The notes beneath the pieces were generated by a model that saw only the letters and a list, made by a program, of their open reading frames with translations, ran no database searches and was not told the DNA's origin. 64,000 nucleotides of DNA from Nitrospirales bacterium. GTDB taxonomy: Bacteria > Nitrospirota > Nitrospiria > Nitrospirales > UBA8639. The position numbers and the translations under genes are program-made. Of this stretch, positions 25,545 through 35,063 are shown piece after piece (position 1 is the stretch's first letter; every line of letters starts with the position of its first letter). The DNA lies in NCBI GenBank assembly GCA_021604005.1, contig BQIV01000001.1:124001-188000 (forward strand), read 5' to 3'.

Positions 25545-26686
25545 ATCTGAAAAACCGGTTTCAGAATGTCCGGGCATCCCTTCAGACGTTGGAGGAAAAC
25601 GATTGGTGGATAAAAATTCGGAAGCTCGTCGTGACCGGCATGTTGTTAGTGGTGATTTATTATTCTGCCAACTCGGTTGCCGCTTACCTGAGCGCCCCTC
25701 GGCTGGATATGACGATGAGTCCTCTTGCCGGTGCCGTGGCGGTGGCCGTGGTTGCTGCTGAAAGACGCGAAATGGTCTCGACGGTCACGTATACAGGGAC
25801 AGTGATTCCGAAGTCGGTCGTAAAAGTGTTTCCGAGAATTGAAGGTTGGCTTGAGGAGATCTTGATTGATGTCGGTGATGTGGTGAAGAAGGGGCAGGTG
25901 CTCATCAGGTTGGATAAGCAAGAATTATTGACGACGCGAGCGGAACGGCAGGCACACCGAGTCTTTACCAGGCGAGAGTTTCAACGAGATGCTCGTCTTG
26001 TGAAGGAAGGGGCGATTGCCCAGTCCGAAGCTGACCGATCGAGGATGATGTTCGAAGAAGCGAGGGCAAAGGCACAACAAATTAATACCTTGCTGTCCTA
26101 CACAGAAGTGACTTCGCCGATCGATGGGCTGGTGACGGACCGCGTGAAGCTCATTAACCCGGGAGAATTGGTCCATCCCACCACGCACCTCCTTGATTTA
26201 GCGGACACAAAACAGATGCGCGTCCAAGTGAAGGTCGCCGAGAAAGACCTTCCCCACATCCACGTCGGGACGAAGACCACCGTGCGATTGCCCTCGTTAC
26301 CCGTTCCCGATCATACGATCCTCGCCGAGGTGTCAACCGTCTTTCCTCAACTTGACTCTCGAACCCGAACCAGCACTGTCGAGATCCTCGTCGAAAATCC
26401 CAAAGGCCTCATTCGCGCGGATATGTATGCCATTGTGGATCTGGTCCTTGCACACAAGGCCGACGCCCTTGCGGTGCCCCGCCAAGCCATCCTGCAAGTC
26501 GATGGCGAATCCGTGGTGTTTACCACGGATACGGTAGTGGCCATGAAGCAGCCCGTACGTCTTGGGATGTCCAGTCACGACATGGTGGAAGTGGTGGAAG
26601 GGATTAACGAAGGGGACTTGGTCATTACCAAAGGGGCACGAGGCCTCACGGATTTCCAAGAAGTGGCGGTGGTATCGGGTTTCTAG
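25541..26686 (+). CDS. RND periplasmic adaptor (membrane fusion protein)
   Basis: 381 residues: one N-terminal membrane anchor (about 27-47), a lipoyl-like half (G-W-L-E-E-I-L-I-D-V-G-D-V-V-K-K-G-Q), a short helical hairpin, the second lipoyl half (S-P-I-D-G-L-V-T-D-R), beta-barrel and membrane-proximal domains (E-G-L/I-N-E-G-D-L-V-I-T-K-G). No Met- or His-rich metal-binding tail is present, unlike CusB at 42.4 kb. It links the TolC-type channel to the pump and is translated with both. Confidence 0.92.
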   Translation: MNLKNRFQNVRASLQTLEENDWWIKIRKLVVTGMLLVVIYYSANSVAAYLSAPRLDMTMSPLAGAVAVAVVAAERREMVSTVTYTGTVIPKSVVKVFPRIEGWLEEILIDVGDVVKKGQVLIRLDKQELLTTRAERQAHRVFTRREFQRDARLVKEGAIAQSEADRSRMMFEEARAKAQQINTLLSYTEVTSPIDGLVTDRVKLINPGELVHPTTHLLDLADTKQMRVQVKVAEKDLPHIHVGTKTTVRLPSLPVPDHTILAEVSTVFPQLDSRTRTSTVEILVENPKGLIRADMYAIVDLVLAHKADALAVPRQAILQVDGESVVFTTDTVVAMKQPVRLGMSSHDMVEVVEGINEGDLVITKGARGLTDFQEVAVVSGF

Positions 26687-26707
26687 GCCCGATTGCGCGT
26701 GAACTTT

Positions 26708-29700
26708 ATGGACCGACAATTTCTCTCATCCGATGGCAAGCCGGTGACGTATCGAGGCATGGCATGGCTTCGAAAGCTCCCGACCCTGGCCATTGAAAAA
26801 CCCATGTTGATGATCCCGGTGATTCTCCTCATGGTGATCGCGGGAATCATGACCTACAGCAAGACGGTCAGGGAGTTACAGCCGTATCTGGAAAATCCCA
26901 CCGTGGGCATCATCATCACCTACCCAGGCGTGGCCGCAGAGGATATGGAGGCCTACTTTGCTCGCCCCATCGAGCAAAAAATGACCGTGCTGGATGAGAT
27001 GACCTTTATCCGGTCGAACTCTCAGGAAGGCCGAACGGAGGTCATCGTCGGGTTTGACTATTACTCGGACATGAACAAACACAAAGTAGAAGTGCAAACG
27101 CTGCTCTCCAATATGCTGAATGAGCTTCCACTCGATAAAGACAACACCAGCAATCCGTGGGTGGTCCAGGTCGCCAATGACAATGTCCCTATTTTAGATC
27201 TCAACATTAAGCGGGAAGGCTATGACGACGTTCGACTTCGCGAGTTTGTCGAAAATACCTTGCGTGATCGTCTCGAAGCGGTTCCCGGGGTTCAGTCAGC
27301 CATTCCCTTTGGCGGCAAGCGGCGGCTTATTCTGGTTGAAGTCAATCGGGATAAGCTGGCGGCTTATTCGCTGGGGTTGCTGGATCTCAAGAAAGCCTTG
27401 GAAGAACAGCACATCAGTCGTGCCGCGGGGAAGCTCAGAACTCCGGAGCGCGACATTTTGGTACGAGCTGATGAACGGTTCAGAGATCCGGCAAAGCTCA
27501 ATGCCATTCCCATCGCCACCGTCCATGACCAGGTGGTGTATCTGCGGGATGTGGCCACCGTCAAAGACACCTTCTCCGAAGTAACCAGCGCGTATCACTT
27601 TAATGGAAATCCCGGACAACTGATCCAAATCGTCAAACAACCAGAAGCCAGCGATTACGATGTGATTGATGACATTATCGGATCCGAAGATACCGGGATT
27701 CTGAAAGCGATAAAAGCATTCATGGGGTTACCCACTCATCCCAAGCCGGGCCTGATGGATGAGTTTGTGAAGGAGTTTCCAGGACTGACCTTCGAAGTAG
27801 CCTACAATCGCAAAGCATTCCTGGAAACAATCATCGCTAATGCTTGGCATGAAATGATGCTCGCCTTCATCATCACGGGCATCGTCGTGTTGATATTTAT
27901 TCAGACGCTGACGCCCACCTTCATTGTCTTGGTTACCCTACCGGCTGCCGTCGCCGCCAGCTTCATGTTTTTTCCTCTGGCCGGGCAAACCATCAACACC
28001 CCGACCTTGATGGGCATTACCTTCGTCATCGGGCGATTAGTGGATGATTCGGTGGTCCTCATCGAAGTGATCAATCGACATTTAAAGTTTGGCAAAACCC
28101 CGAAGGATGCGGCGATTGATGGGTCTCAGGAAATTCTCCTGCCCAATATTCTCTCAGCCCTTACCTTCATGATTGCGCTCACACCCAACCTCGTGCTGGA
28201 GGGCACGATGGGCACCGGCTTTCGCGGCATGACCTGGCCCATGATCTTTGCCATGGTGTTCTCGGCGTTTCTGTCGCTGACACTCAATCCGATGATGGCG
28301 GCCTACCTTTATAAATCCCAGCAGGATCGAAAGACCAATATCATTGACCGGATTTTGAAAATCCTTCTCTTACCATTCGCCAAACTCATTGAGGGTACGG
28401 TGTGGTTGTACCGGCATGTGTTGGCATTGGCGCTCGATAACCGGTTGATCGTCATCGCCTTGGCCATGAGTTCGATGTTTGTCGCTTACAAAATTTGGCC
28501 CACTCTAGGATGGGAGGGGATGCCTCTTCAAGATACGGCCCAAGCCGTCGGAGAAATCGAGGCCTGGCCTGGCACCTCCTTCCAGGAGACAGAAACCATC
28601 GTTTCTCGGGTCGAGGAAATTTTGCTGCAACAACCGGAAATCCAATTGGTCTCTACCCAGATAGGAGCGGAGCCGGCCTTTGGAACATATTTTTCCGGCT
28701 ACGGTGTCAGAACCGTCAATCGGGCCTTTTTCAAAATCACCCTCAGCAATAAAGAAGATCGCGTCTGCGAATTCTACAACCGATGGGCGGATGACATTTT
28801 TCTTTTGGACTCTCTCTTCCGGCCCTGTTCGGAATTAAGCGGACGGGACATTTGGCAAATTATGGATGGTGTGCAGAACGAAGCGCTTTCCTCAGTACCG
28901 GGAATCCGATCGTTTTGGCTTATGGAAATGGGAGCGACTCCTGTCAACACGGCTCGTGCACCCGTGGAAGCCGTGATTAAGGGACCGGACCTGGAAGAAC
29001 TCGCCAAGATTGGCAAAGAGGGGTTAGCGGTAGCCCAACGGACCCCAGGGATCGTTCAGCCCTTTACGAGTTGGTCCATGACCATGCCGCAATATCATCT
29101 CAACATCGATCGGGTCCGCGCCAAGGAATTGGGGTTGGCCGTTCCGCAAATTGCCATACAGGCGTACTACGCGCTCAACGGCGGCATGACCTCGGAATTC
29201 TTCAAACCCGAAGAGGGCTACCGTCACCGTCGCCTACTTATTCGCTATCAGCCTGATCAACGGTTGACCGTGAATGATCTCGAACAGGTCATGTTGAAAC
29301 TGCCCGATGGCGGACAAATCCCTTTGAAGGAAGTGGCCACGATTGAACGCAAAGACGGGACGGATCTGGTCTACAAGGAGGACCTCCAATATGCCATGAG
29401 TGTGTTGGCCCAATATCGTGGAGTCGGCCTCAGAATGGCGACCGCGGGGGTCATCATGGGCATCAAGACTTCCGTCACGCTTCCTAAAGGCTATACCGTT
29501 CAGCCCAAAGGCTTAATGCTCGACATGATGGACAACCTCTATCGTCTTTACTCGGCCCTGGCTTTAGCCATTTTCATCTTGCTGTTCATGTTGCTCCTTC
29601 AAACCCAATCCTGGGTTGCGACGATGGCCATTCTCATGGATGCACCGTTGCAGGTCTTCGGGGCGATTTTCTTTCTGTATTGGCGCGGCATGTACTGGTC

Positions 29701-30229
29701 ACCGCCGGTGGTGTGGGGACTGACCATTGCGACGGCAGCGGTCATGGCAACCGGGATTTATTTGCTCGATAAAATCGAGCAAGAACGGGCTGAAGGGAAA
29801 TCCCGACGGGACGCGATCATCAGCGGTGGCACTATTCGACTCATCCCCGTCTTGATGACGGCCATCACGTTCACTGCCGCGTTTATTCCTCCCATGTTTG
29901 CGCCACCGACAGGCATGGATCGGTTTCGCCCCATTGCGACCGGCTTAATCGGTGCCATGATTAGCTCAACCGCGCTGAGTCTCATTGTCGTGCCGGTCAC
30001 GTATACGCTGTTGGATGATGCCAAGGAATATCTTCAAAAAGTGTTTGGGGCACGTCCCGGCACCTCGGGAGTCCCAGCTATGTCGTCGTTAGGAAGTGAG
30101 AGTGATGATAGCCCTTCACCCTTACGGGTTAAGACAGCATCTCTCGTGGAAACCGAGACGAACGATGGGGTTGAACCTCAACCGGGTACCGTCAGAGAGG
30201 TGAGGCGAGGCGAGGAATTTTCATCCTAA
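26708..30229 (+). CDS. Large RND-family pump of unusual subtype
   Basis: About 1173 residues, longer than the usual 1030-1060. RND architecture is complete: TM1 near residue 35, porter domain, TM2-6, second porter domain, TM7-12. TM4 reads F-V-I-G-R-L-V-D-D-S-V-V-L-I-E-V, with the Asp-Asp proton relay of drug-type pumps but an Arg in place of the common small residue and no E-N-V. The C-terminal 60 residues are hydrophilic. Substrate is unknown; it lacks the Cu/Ag pattern of the two CusA proteins here. ATG 26708 was preferred over TTG 26693. Confidence 0.9.
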   Translation: MDRQFLSSDGKPVTYRGMAWLRKLPTLAIEKPMLMIPVILLMVIAGIMTYSKTVRELQPYLENPTVGIIITYPGVAAEDMEAYFARPIEQKMTVLDEMTFIRSNSQEGRTEVIVGFDYYSDMNKHKVEVQTLLSNMLNELPLDKDNTSNPWVVQVANDNVPILDLNIKREGYDDVRLREFVENTLRDRLEAVPGVQSAIPFGGKRRLILVEVNRDKLAAYSLGLLDLKKALEEQHISRAAGKLRTPERDILVRADERFRDPAKLNAIPIATVHDQVVYLRDVATVKDTFSEVTSAYHFNGNPGQLIQIVKQPEASDYDVIDDIIGSEDTGILKAIKAFMGLPTHPKPGLMDEFVKEFPGLTFEVAYNRKAFLETIIANAWHEMMLAFIITGIVVLIFIQTLTPTFIVLVTLPAAVAASFMFFPLAGQTINTPTLMGITFVIGRLVDDSVVLIEVINRHLKFGKTPKDAAIDGSQEILLPNILSALTFMIALTPNLVLEGTMGTGFRGMTWPMIFAMVFSAFLSLTLNPMMAAYLYKSQQDRKTNIIDRILKILLLPFAKLIEGTVWLYRHVLALALDNRLIVIALAMSSMFVAYKIWPTLGWEGMPLQDTAQAVGEIEAWPGTSFQETETIVSRVEEILLQQPEIQLVSTQIGAEPAFGTYFSGYGVRTVNRAFFKITLSNKEDRVCEFYNRWADDIFLLDSLFRPCSELSGRDIWQIMDGVQNEALSSVPGIRSFWLMEMGATPVNTARAPVEAVIKGPDLEELAKIGKEGLAVAQRTPGIVQPFTSWSMTMPQYHLNIDRVRAKELGLAVPQIAIQAYYALNGGMTSEFFKPEEGYRHRRLLIRYQPDQRLTVNDLEQVMLKLPDGGQIPLKEVATIERKDGTDLVYKEDLQYAMSVLAQYRGVGLRMATAGVIMGIKTSVTLPKGYTVQPKGLMLDMMDNLYRLYSALALAIFILLFMLLLQTQSWVATMAILMDAPLQVFGAIFFLYWRGMYWSPPVVWGLTIATAAVMATGIYLLDKIEQERAEGKSRRDAIISGGTIRLIPVLMTAITFTAAFIPPMFAPPTGMDRFRPIATGLIGAMISSTALSLIVVPVTYTLLDDAKEYLQKVFGARPGTSGVPAMSSLGSESDDSPSPLRVKTASLVETETNDGVEPQPGTVREVRRGEEFSS

Positions 30230-30243
30230 GGAGTTTCCACATT

Positions 30244-30360
30244 ATGCAGATACGTCGTCATGTTCGGCAAAGCCAAAATCCTAAAAAGAAACGTTTATCC
30301 ACGAGCCCTGTGGTGCGATTAACGCAATCACTTCATCCAACACATCAAGGAGGTTTCTGA
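30244..30360 (+). CDS. Possible 38-residue basic peptide
   Basis: A ribosome site (aaggag) lies 10 bases before ATG 30244, and the frame runs 38 codons to a TGA that overlaps the next ATG. The product is rich in Arg, Lys, Gln and Ser with no hydrophobic helix. It may be a short coupled leader for the DUF302 gene, or not translated as a functional protein. Confidence 0.35.
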   Translation: MQIRRHVRQSQNPKKKRLSTSPVVRLTQSLHPTHQGGF

Positions 30361-30881
30361 TGGTCACCGGTATCAGACAAAAAATCATGTCATTACCCCA
30401 AACGACATGGGTGCATGTCGTGCTCGGCCTTGCGCTATTCGTTGGCCTGTTTCATGGAACGCATGCGACGGTCTGGGCTAAAGACTATAAATATTCCGGG
30501 GGAGTCATTATTGAAAAACAATCGACCCTTCCCTTTCGAAGAGCGATTGCCAACGTTCAACGGGCGATTAAAGGGGCACGGTTTATAATCGTGGGAGAAC
30601 CTAATTATCAACTGATGCAACGCATGGTGGGGCGGGAGCGAGCGGGCGCGAAAGGTTTTTTTCTGTATCGTCCGGACCTCGGCATTCCCGTCTTTGATAA
30701 TGACCCCAAAGCCGCCATGGAAATCCCCTTGAAGATCGTGATTTGGGAGGGGTCGGACGGGAAAGGGATCATTCGCTACAAACAACCCTCCTCGGTATTA
30801 GCTGATTATAAGTCGTTAGCTGGGTTGGGAAGGGAGCTCGATGAGTTGATGGTCAAAATTTCGGATGCTGGAGTGAAATAA
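30360..30881 (+). CDS. Exported DUF302 protein, copy 1
   Basis: 173 residues with a membrane anchor or signal peptide near residues 17-40 and a DUF302 domain (PF03625): S-T-L-P-F-R-R-A-I-A-N-V-Q-R-A-I, then F-L-Y-R-P-D-L-G, A-A-M-E-I-P-L-K-I-V-I-W-E and I-R-Y-K-Q-P-S. DUF302 proteins have a small alpha-beta fold of unknown biochemical role, often beside thiol, sulfur or metal genes. A second copy follows directly. The start overlaps the preceding small frame. Confidence 0.85.
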   Translation: MVTGIRQKIMSLPQTTWVHVVLGLALFVGLFHGTHATVWAKDYKYSGGVIIEKQSTLPFRRAIANVQRAIKGARFIIVGEPNYQLMQRMVGRERAGAKGFFLYRPDLGIPVFDNDPKAAMEIPLKIVIWEGSDGKGIIRYKQPSSVLADYKSLAGLGRELDELMVKISDAGVK

Positions 30882-30937
30882 AACGGGATGTCGTGCAGGA
30901 AACCGTTGAGTTCGAATTAATTATTAGGAGAAAGCTC

Positions 30938-31474
30938 ATGAAACAATTAATACACACACGTAGAATTTCAAGTGTTGCAGTCTTTGGGCTACTGCTGTTT
31001 TGTGTTGGCGTTGCTCTTCCCCTAGAGGCAAGTGCCCAGGAAACCGCCATGCAAATGGTTTTTGGAAACCGATCAATTGCCATGCCTTTGCCAAAGGATC
31101 GGCTGGTGGTCCGCTCGAACTATCCCTTCATGGATACTGTCATTCGCATTAAAGACACCATTGAATCCAAGGACATCTTGATCGTTGGGAATACAGATCA
31201 TCAGGAGCTTCTGACTCTGGTTGGGCTGAAAACCGGCGGTATGCTCGGGATTGAATTCTTCCACCCGCGCTACGGAAAAGTCATCGCAAAAAATGATGGC
31301 GCTGCGGCCCTGGAAATGCCCTTCCGTATTGTCGTGATGGAGGCCAATGATGGAAGCGTCTTAGTCACCTACTATCGCCCTTCCTCTGTCCTTGCTCCAT
31401 ATAAGGGCTGTGAAGGATTAGGGCGTGAGATAGATGGGGTGTTGGATGAGATTGTGGCTTCGTTCACCCATTAA
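30938..31474 (+). CDS. Exported DUF302 protein, copy 2
   Basis: 178 residues from ATG 30938, preceded by aggag. A signal peptide ends near A-S-A-Q-E. The DUF302 domain shows V-I-R-I-K-D-T-I-E-S-K, L-G-I-E-F-F-H-P-R-Y-G, A-L-E-M-P-F-R-I-V-V-M-E and T-Y-Y-R-P-S-S-V-L-A-P-Y, paralleling copy 1 (K-Q-P-S-S-V-L-A-D-Y). The pair is diverged, so the duplication is old. Both are probably periplasmic partners of the pump or of the C-x-C proteins downstream. Confidence 0.85.
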   Translation: MKQLIHTRRISSVAVFGLLLFCVGVALPLEASAQETAMQMVFGNRSIAMPLPKDRLVVRSNYPFMDTVIRIKDTIESKDILIVGNTDHQELLTLVGLKTGGMLGIEFFHPRYGKVIAKNDGAAALEMPFRIVVMEANDGSVLVTYYRPSSVLAPYKGCEGLGREIDGVLDEIVASFTH

Positions 31475-31539
31475 CCAAACCATGAGCCAATTTCCCGAAC
31501 GATAGGTCGAAGATGACTACCGAATGAGGAGGAAGTGAT

Positions 31540-32169
31540 ATGAACGTCCGCATATCAGTTGCAATGGTTGGTGTCTGTGTTTTCTTAGGTTGGTCTGCAA
31601 CTCTACTGGCCGAACCACAAAAAGCTTCGCCGGAACAACCGGTGGTTCAAAATTTTGATTGGTTGCCGGGTGGCGAGGAGGAATTGTCGCATGTGAAGAC
31701 GGGACAAGAACCTCCTGGTCAAGAACCCTATTACGTGACTATGCAAGTCAAGTTTGAATGTTTGCTATTTGATGGGGACTGCAGCCAATTTCAGATTTTA
31801 AAACCTCCAGTGGCTCAAGCCGTCCCATGGCACACTGTCGGTGGGTGCAGCATCGAGGATGCGTTTGCAGGAGAACCTATTAAAGATGGGGTGTTTACCC
31901 TGCGACCGGGAGAACTCGCAATGGTGAAAGTGGCTTACTTTAATAATACCGACAAGCCCGTGAAGTTCCGGGGGATTCCGCATTATATCGAACCTCAAAA
32001 TTTACAACCCATGACGATTATGAACTGTATGTGTCTAGGAGAAACCTACACCGTTCCGCCTCATTCAGGGTGGTTTCGCATCATTCGACTGGGTCCGGCG
32101 TTTGATACACCCAATGGAGCCCGGGTGGTTGCGACGCATGTCCTAACCAGCGATTCCTTGGTGGACTAA
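31540..32169 (+). CDS. Periplasmic protein with C-x-C motif, first of a pair
   Basis: 209 residues with a signal peptide (cleavage near L-L-A-E-P). I do not recognise the family. The centre has Cys residues in F-E-C-L-L-F-D-G-D-C and G-G-C-S-I-E. The C-terminal part looks like a beta-sandwich ending with N-C-M-C-L-G-E-T-Y and P-P-H-S-G-W-F-R-I-I-R. The last segment is shared with the next gene's product (K-C-L-C, P-K-G-G-I-W-Y-R-V-I). A cupredoxin-like or copper-binding role is possible but unproven. Confidence 0.7.
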   Translation: MNVRISVAMVGVCVFLGWSATLLAEPQKASPEQPVVQNFDWLPGGEEELSHVKTGQEPPGQEPYYVTMQVKFECLLFDGDCSQFQILKPPVAQAVPWHTVGGCSIEDAFAGEPIKDGVFTLRPGELAMVKVAYFNNTDKPVKFRGIPHYIEPQNLQPMTIMNCMCLGETYTVPPHSGWFRIIRLGPAFDTPNGARVVATHVLTSDSLVD

Positions 32170-32198
32170 ATGCTGGATATCCCTTTAAGGAGACAAAC

Positions 32199-32918
32199 AT
32201 GAAAACCTCGATTACAGTTGTATTGATCATGCTCATTAGCCTTTTCTTTGGTTCGGTTCCTTTCGCGTTTTCCGAAGACATGGTGGTGCGGCCTCATGTT
32301 CCCATGGGGCACAAATTACCCATAATCCTTCCGCCAAAGGGAGAAGCACCAGATCCCAATGAATTTCCTCGTGAGGAAGGCAAAGTCAGCCTTCAGATTG
32401 TGTTCCAAACGGAAAAAGGCCTCGACTTGCCGATCCAGCAATTTCTGACTAGCCCACAGGATCCCAAGATGCTGTGGCAAGACCGATCTATTCCACTCGA
32501 AGAAGTCGCGATGGCAAAAGTCCCGATCATGGGCAACCTTGATACCGGAAAAGGCGCGATTACCACGCCCGTGTCACTTCCACCAGGATATTACTTTATT
32601 ACTTTGGTCGTAGATAACCGGAAAGGGGAAGAAGATATTCAGTTTTATGTTCCTGCCCCAAATCCCAAAAGCAACATCCTGCTTTCTTGGGATACCAGTT
32701 CTATTGCGATGCTCAACGTCGTAGCCAAATGTCTGTGCGCCAGTATCGTGCATACAGCTCCCAAAGGGGGAATTTGGTATCGGGTGATTGGGATCAACAT
32801 CAATAAAGACATACCTGTACCATCACGGATGACCTTTGTCATGACGGCCATGAAAGGACCACGGGCTTTACAACATGATCCAAAAATTGAAGAGCCCATC
32901 ATGATCAAACTGGAATGA
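32199..32918 (+). CDS. Periplasmic protein with C-x-C motif, second of a pair
   Basis: 239 residues with a signal peptide ending near A-F-S-E-D. Most of the chain is predicted strand and loop with a His/Met-containing start (H-V-P-M-G-H). Near residue 180 it has V-A-K-C-L-C-A-S-I-V-H followed by P-K-G-G-I-W-Y-R-V-I-G, matching the motif of the preceding gene. Otherwise the two proteins differ, so they may be paralogues of a common fold. Two Cys in C-x-C plus nearby His could bind copper (inference). Confidence 0.7.
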   Translation: MKTSITVVLIMLISLFFGSVPFAFSEDMVVRPHVPMGHKLPIILPPKGEAPDPNEFPREEGKVSLQIVFQTEKGLDLPIQQFLTSPQDPKMLWQDRSIPLEEVAMAKVPIMGNLDTGKGAITTPVSLPPGYYFITLVVDNRKGEEDIQFYVPAPNPKSNILLSWDTSSIAMLNVVAKCLCASIVHTAPKGGIWYRVIGININKDIPVPSRMTFVMTAMKGPRALQHDPKIEEPIMIKLE

Positions 32919-32924
32919 ATCCCT

Positions 32925-33521
32925 GTGGCTCACACTCACGTGTCAACAATGAAGTTGTTCTGGTTTGCAGTAAAATTTCACGTGTGGAAACACCACGTGG
33001 CTCTTGTCATGATTGGCATAACGTTCGTGACATTCTTTGCTCTTGTCTATGGCAGCCCGGAGACCTCATGGGGAGAGGAGTTTGTTGATGCACCAGACTT
33101 TACTTTACCCACCATTCAAGGAAAGTCGGTCAGCCTTGACGAATATAGAGGGAAGGTCGTTCTCCTCAATTTTTGGGCGACCTGGTGCAAAGATTGTGTT
33201 CTGGAAATGCCGGAGCTTGAAACGTTATTTCACAAATTCCAAGGGAAGGGGTTGACGATTTTTGCGATCGCTCTCGACAAAGAAGGCCAACCCGCTGTGG
33301 ACCACTTTTTGAAAAAAGAAAACCTTGAACTAACCTACCCGATTCTCCTTGATCCCGAAGGACGAGTAGCCCGGGCCTATCGCCTCTCATGGGTCCCGGT
33401 CACCATTGTGGTAGGACGTGGAGGTAAAATTATCGAAACCATTCTAGGAGCAAGGCCCTGGGGCAGCAAAGAGGTGATGGAAAAGTTCCAAAAATTGCTT
33501 AAAGACTCAAAGGATAATTAA
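32925..33521 (+). CDS. TlpA/ResA-like thioredoxin
   Basis: 198 residues: N-terminal membrane anchor (about 22-45), then a thioredoxin fold of the AhpC-TSA/TlpA type. The active site is F-W-A-T-W-C-K-D-C, the peroxiredoxin-like A-P-D-F-T-L-P precedes it and the cis-Pro lies in W-V-P-V-T-I-V. Such proteins reduce disulfides in the periplasm, for example in apocytochrome c or copper-centre proteins. It may keep the C-x-C proteins upstream reduced. GTG 32925 and ATG 32949 are both possible starts; neither has a ribosome site. Confidence 0.9.
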   Translation: MAHTHVSTMKLFWFAVKFHVWKHHVALVMIGITFVTFFALVYGSPETSWGEEFVDAPDFTLPTIQGKSVSLDEYRGKVVLLNFWATWCKDCVLEMPELETLFHKFQGKGLTIFAIALDKEGQPAVDHFLKKENLELTYPILLDPEGRVARAYRLSWVPVTIVVGRGGKIIETILGARPWGSKEVMEKFQKLLKDSKDN

Positions 33522-33601
33522 GCCAGTAAGTGGAGAATGGGTCCACGAGTTTTCTGCAAAACTGAATATGGGTTGCTGGAGCTTTAGAGGGACAAAAGAA
33601 T

Positions 33602-35009
33602 ATGTCTGCTTATGATGTTGTCATTTTAAGATCAGGATCTGCTGCGTTTGCAGGAGCCATTAAAGCAGCCGAATTAGGTGCCACCGTGGCCATGATCGAA
33701 GCCGAGATAATTGGCGGGACGTGTGTCAATGTTGGGTGCATTCCGAGCAAAAACATGATTGCGGCTGCCGACCTCTACCATTCGGTCATGGGAATGCAAC
33801 GTTATCGAGGCCTTTCATTCGGGGCGGCACAGGTTGAATGGGCCAGCCTGGTTGAGCAAAAAGAAGAGCTGGTGTTGAATCTGAGAAAAAAGAAATACCT
33901 GGATTTAGCTGAAGGGCATGAAGCCATTTCCATTTTACAAGGAAAGGGGCATTTTATCAGCCTGCAACAAATTCTCGTAAATGAAGAAGTCGTAACTGGC
34001 CGGCAGGTTCTCATTGCGACTGGCACTCGGGCATGCATTCCGGCTTTTCCCGGTTTGGAGTCTGTTTCCTATCTGACCAGTACCGAAGCATTTATGCTCA
34101 AAACACTTCCTGTTTCCATGATCATCATTGGTGGCGGAGTCATTGCCCTTGAGCTGGGACAGATGTTTCATCGGTTTGGGGTTCACGTCACGATTCTGGA
34201 ACGAGGTCCACACATCCTATCGGGCTTTGATGAAGAAGTGGCTCGCTCAATTCAGAATATTCTTCAAGATGAAGGTCTGAACATCCTCACAAGCACTACA
34301 GTGACAGAAGTCAGTCAATCAGACACTGGTGTGACCGTGAGAGTCCACACACACCAATGGTCAAACCGATGACCTGGCTGGGGAAACCTTACTCATCGCA
34401 TGTGGGCGAGTTCCTAACACCGATCACTTGGATTTGGAAAAGGCAGGGGTTGAGATAGATGACCGTGGTTTCATCAAGGTCAATGAGGAGATGCGGACCA
34501 CGCACCAGAATATTTGGGCTGCGGGTGATGTAACTGGCCCGCCGCTGGCCACACTAGTGGGAGCGCGCGAAGGCGTCATTGCGGCAGAGAACATGCTTGC
34601 CGGCAACCATCGCCAGATGGACTACACCATCATTCCCCGAGCCGTTTTTACCGATCCGGAAGTCGCCTCCGTGGGATTGACCGCGACCGCAGCACAACAA
34701 CAGGGCATACGAGTCAAGGCGGATTGTCTGGATTTGAAGCACGTACCAAAAGCCGCGGCCATTTATAAAACTGGAGGCCTTGTCAACATGGTGGTGGAAG
34801 AGGACACGGACCGTATCATCGGTGTGCACCTTGTTGCGGATAGGGGGGCGGATCTCATTCATGAGGCAGCCTTAGTGGTGAAGTGCCAACTGACGACCAA
34901 AGATCTCATTGACATGATTCATGTCTACCCGACGATGTCCGAATCCCTACGGATGGCTGCGCAAATATTTCAGAAGGATGTGAGTACACTATCCTGTTGT
35001 GCCGAATAA
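33602..35009 (+). pseudogene. merA: Mercuric reductase with frameshift
   Basis: MerA reduces Hg(II) to Hg(0) with NADPH and FAD. The first frame (33602-34372) has the redox pair G-G-T-C-V-N-V-G-C-I-P-S-K and the NADPH site I-I-G-G-G-V-I-A. The body continues in another frame (about 34350-35009) with C-G-R-V-P-N-T, A-A-G-D-V-T and the C-terminal Hg-binding pair L-S-C-C-A-E. The shift lies at a CA repeat (about 34344-34354), as one lost CA or one extra base would give. The FAD-binding G-x-G-x-x is also altered (L-R-S-G-S-A-A, Arg for the first Gly). There is no N-terminal HMA domain. It probably encodes no active enzyme. Confidence 0.88.
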
Positions 35010-35063
35010 CCAAACACGTTTGAGGAAGGGATACGCCACACGGTAAAGGAAGGAGTGCGGATA

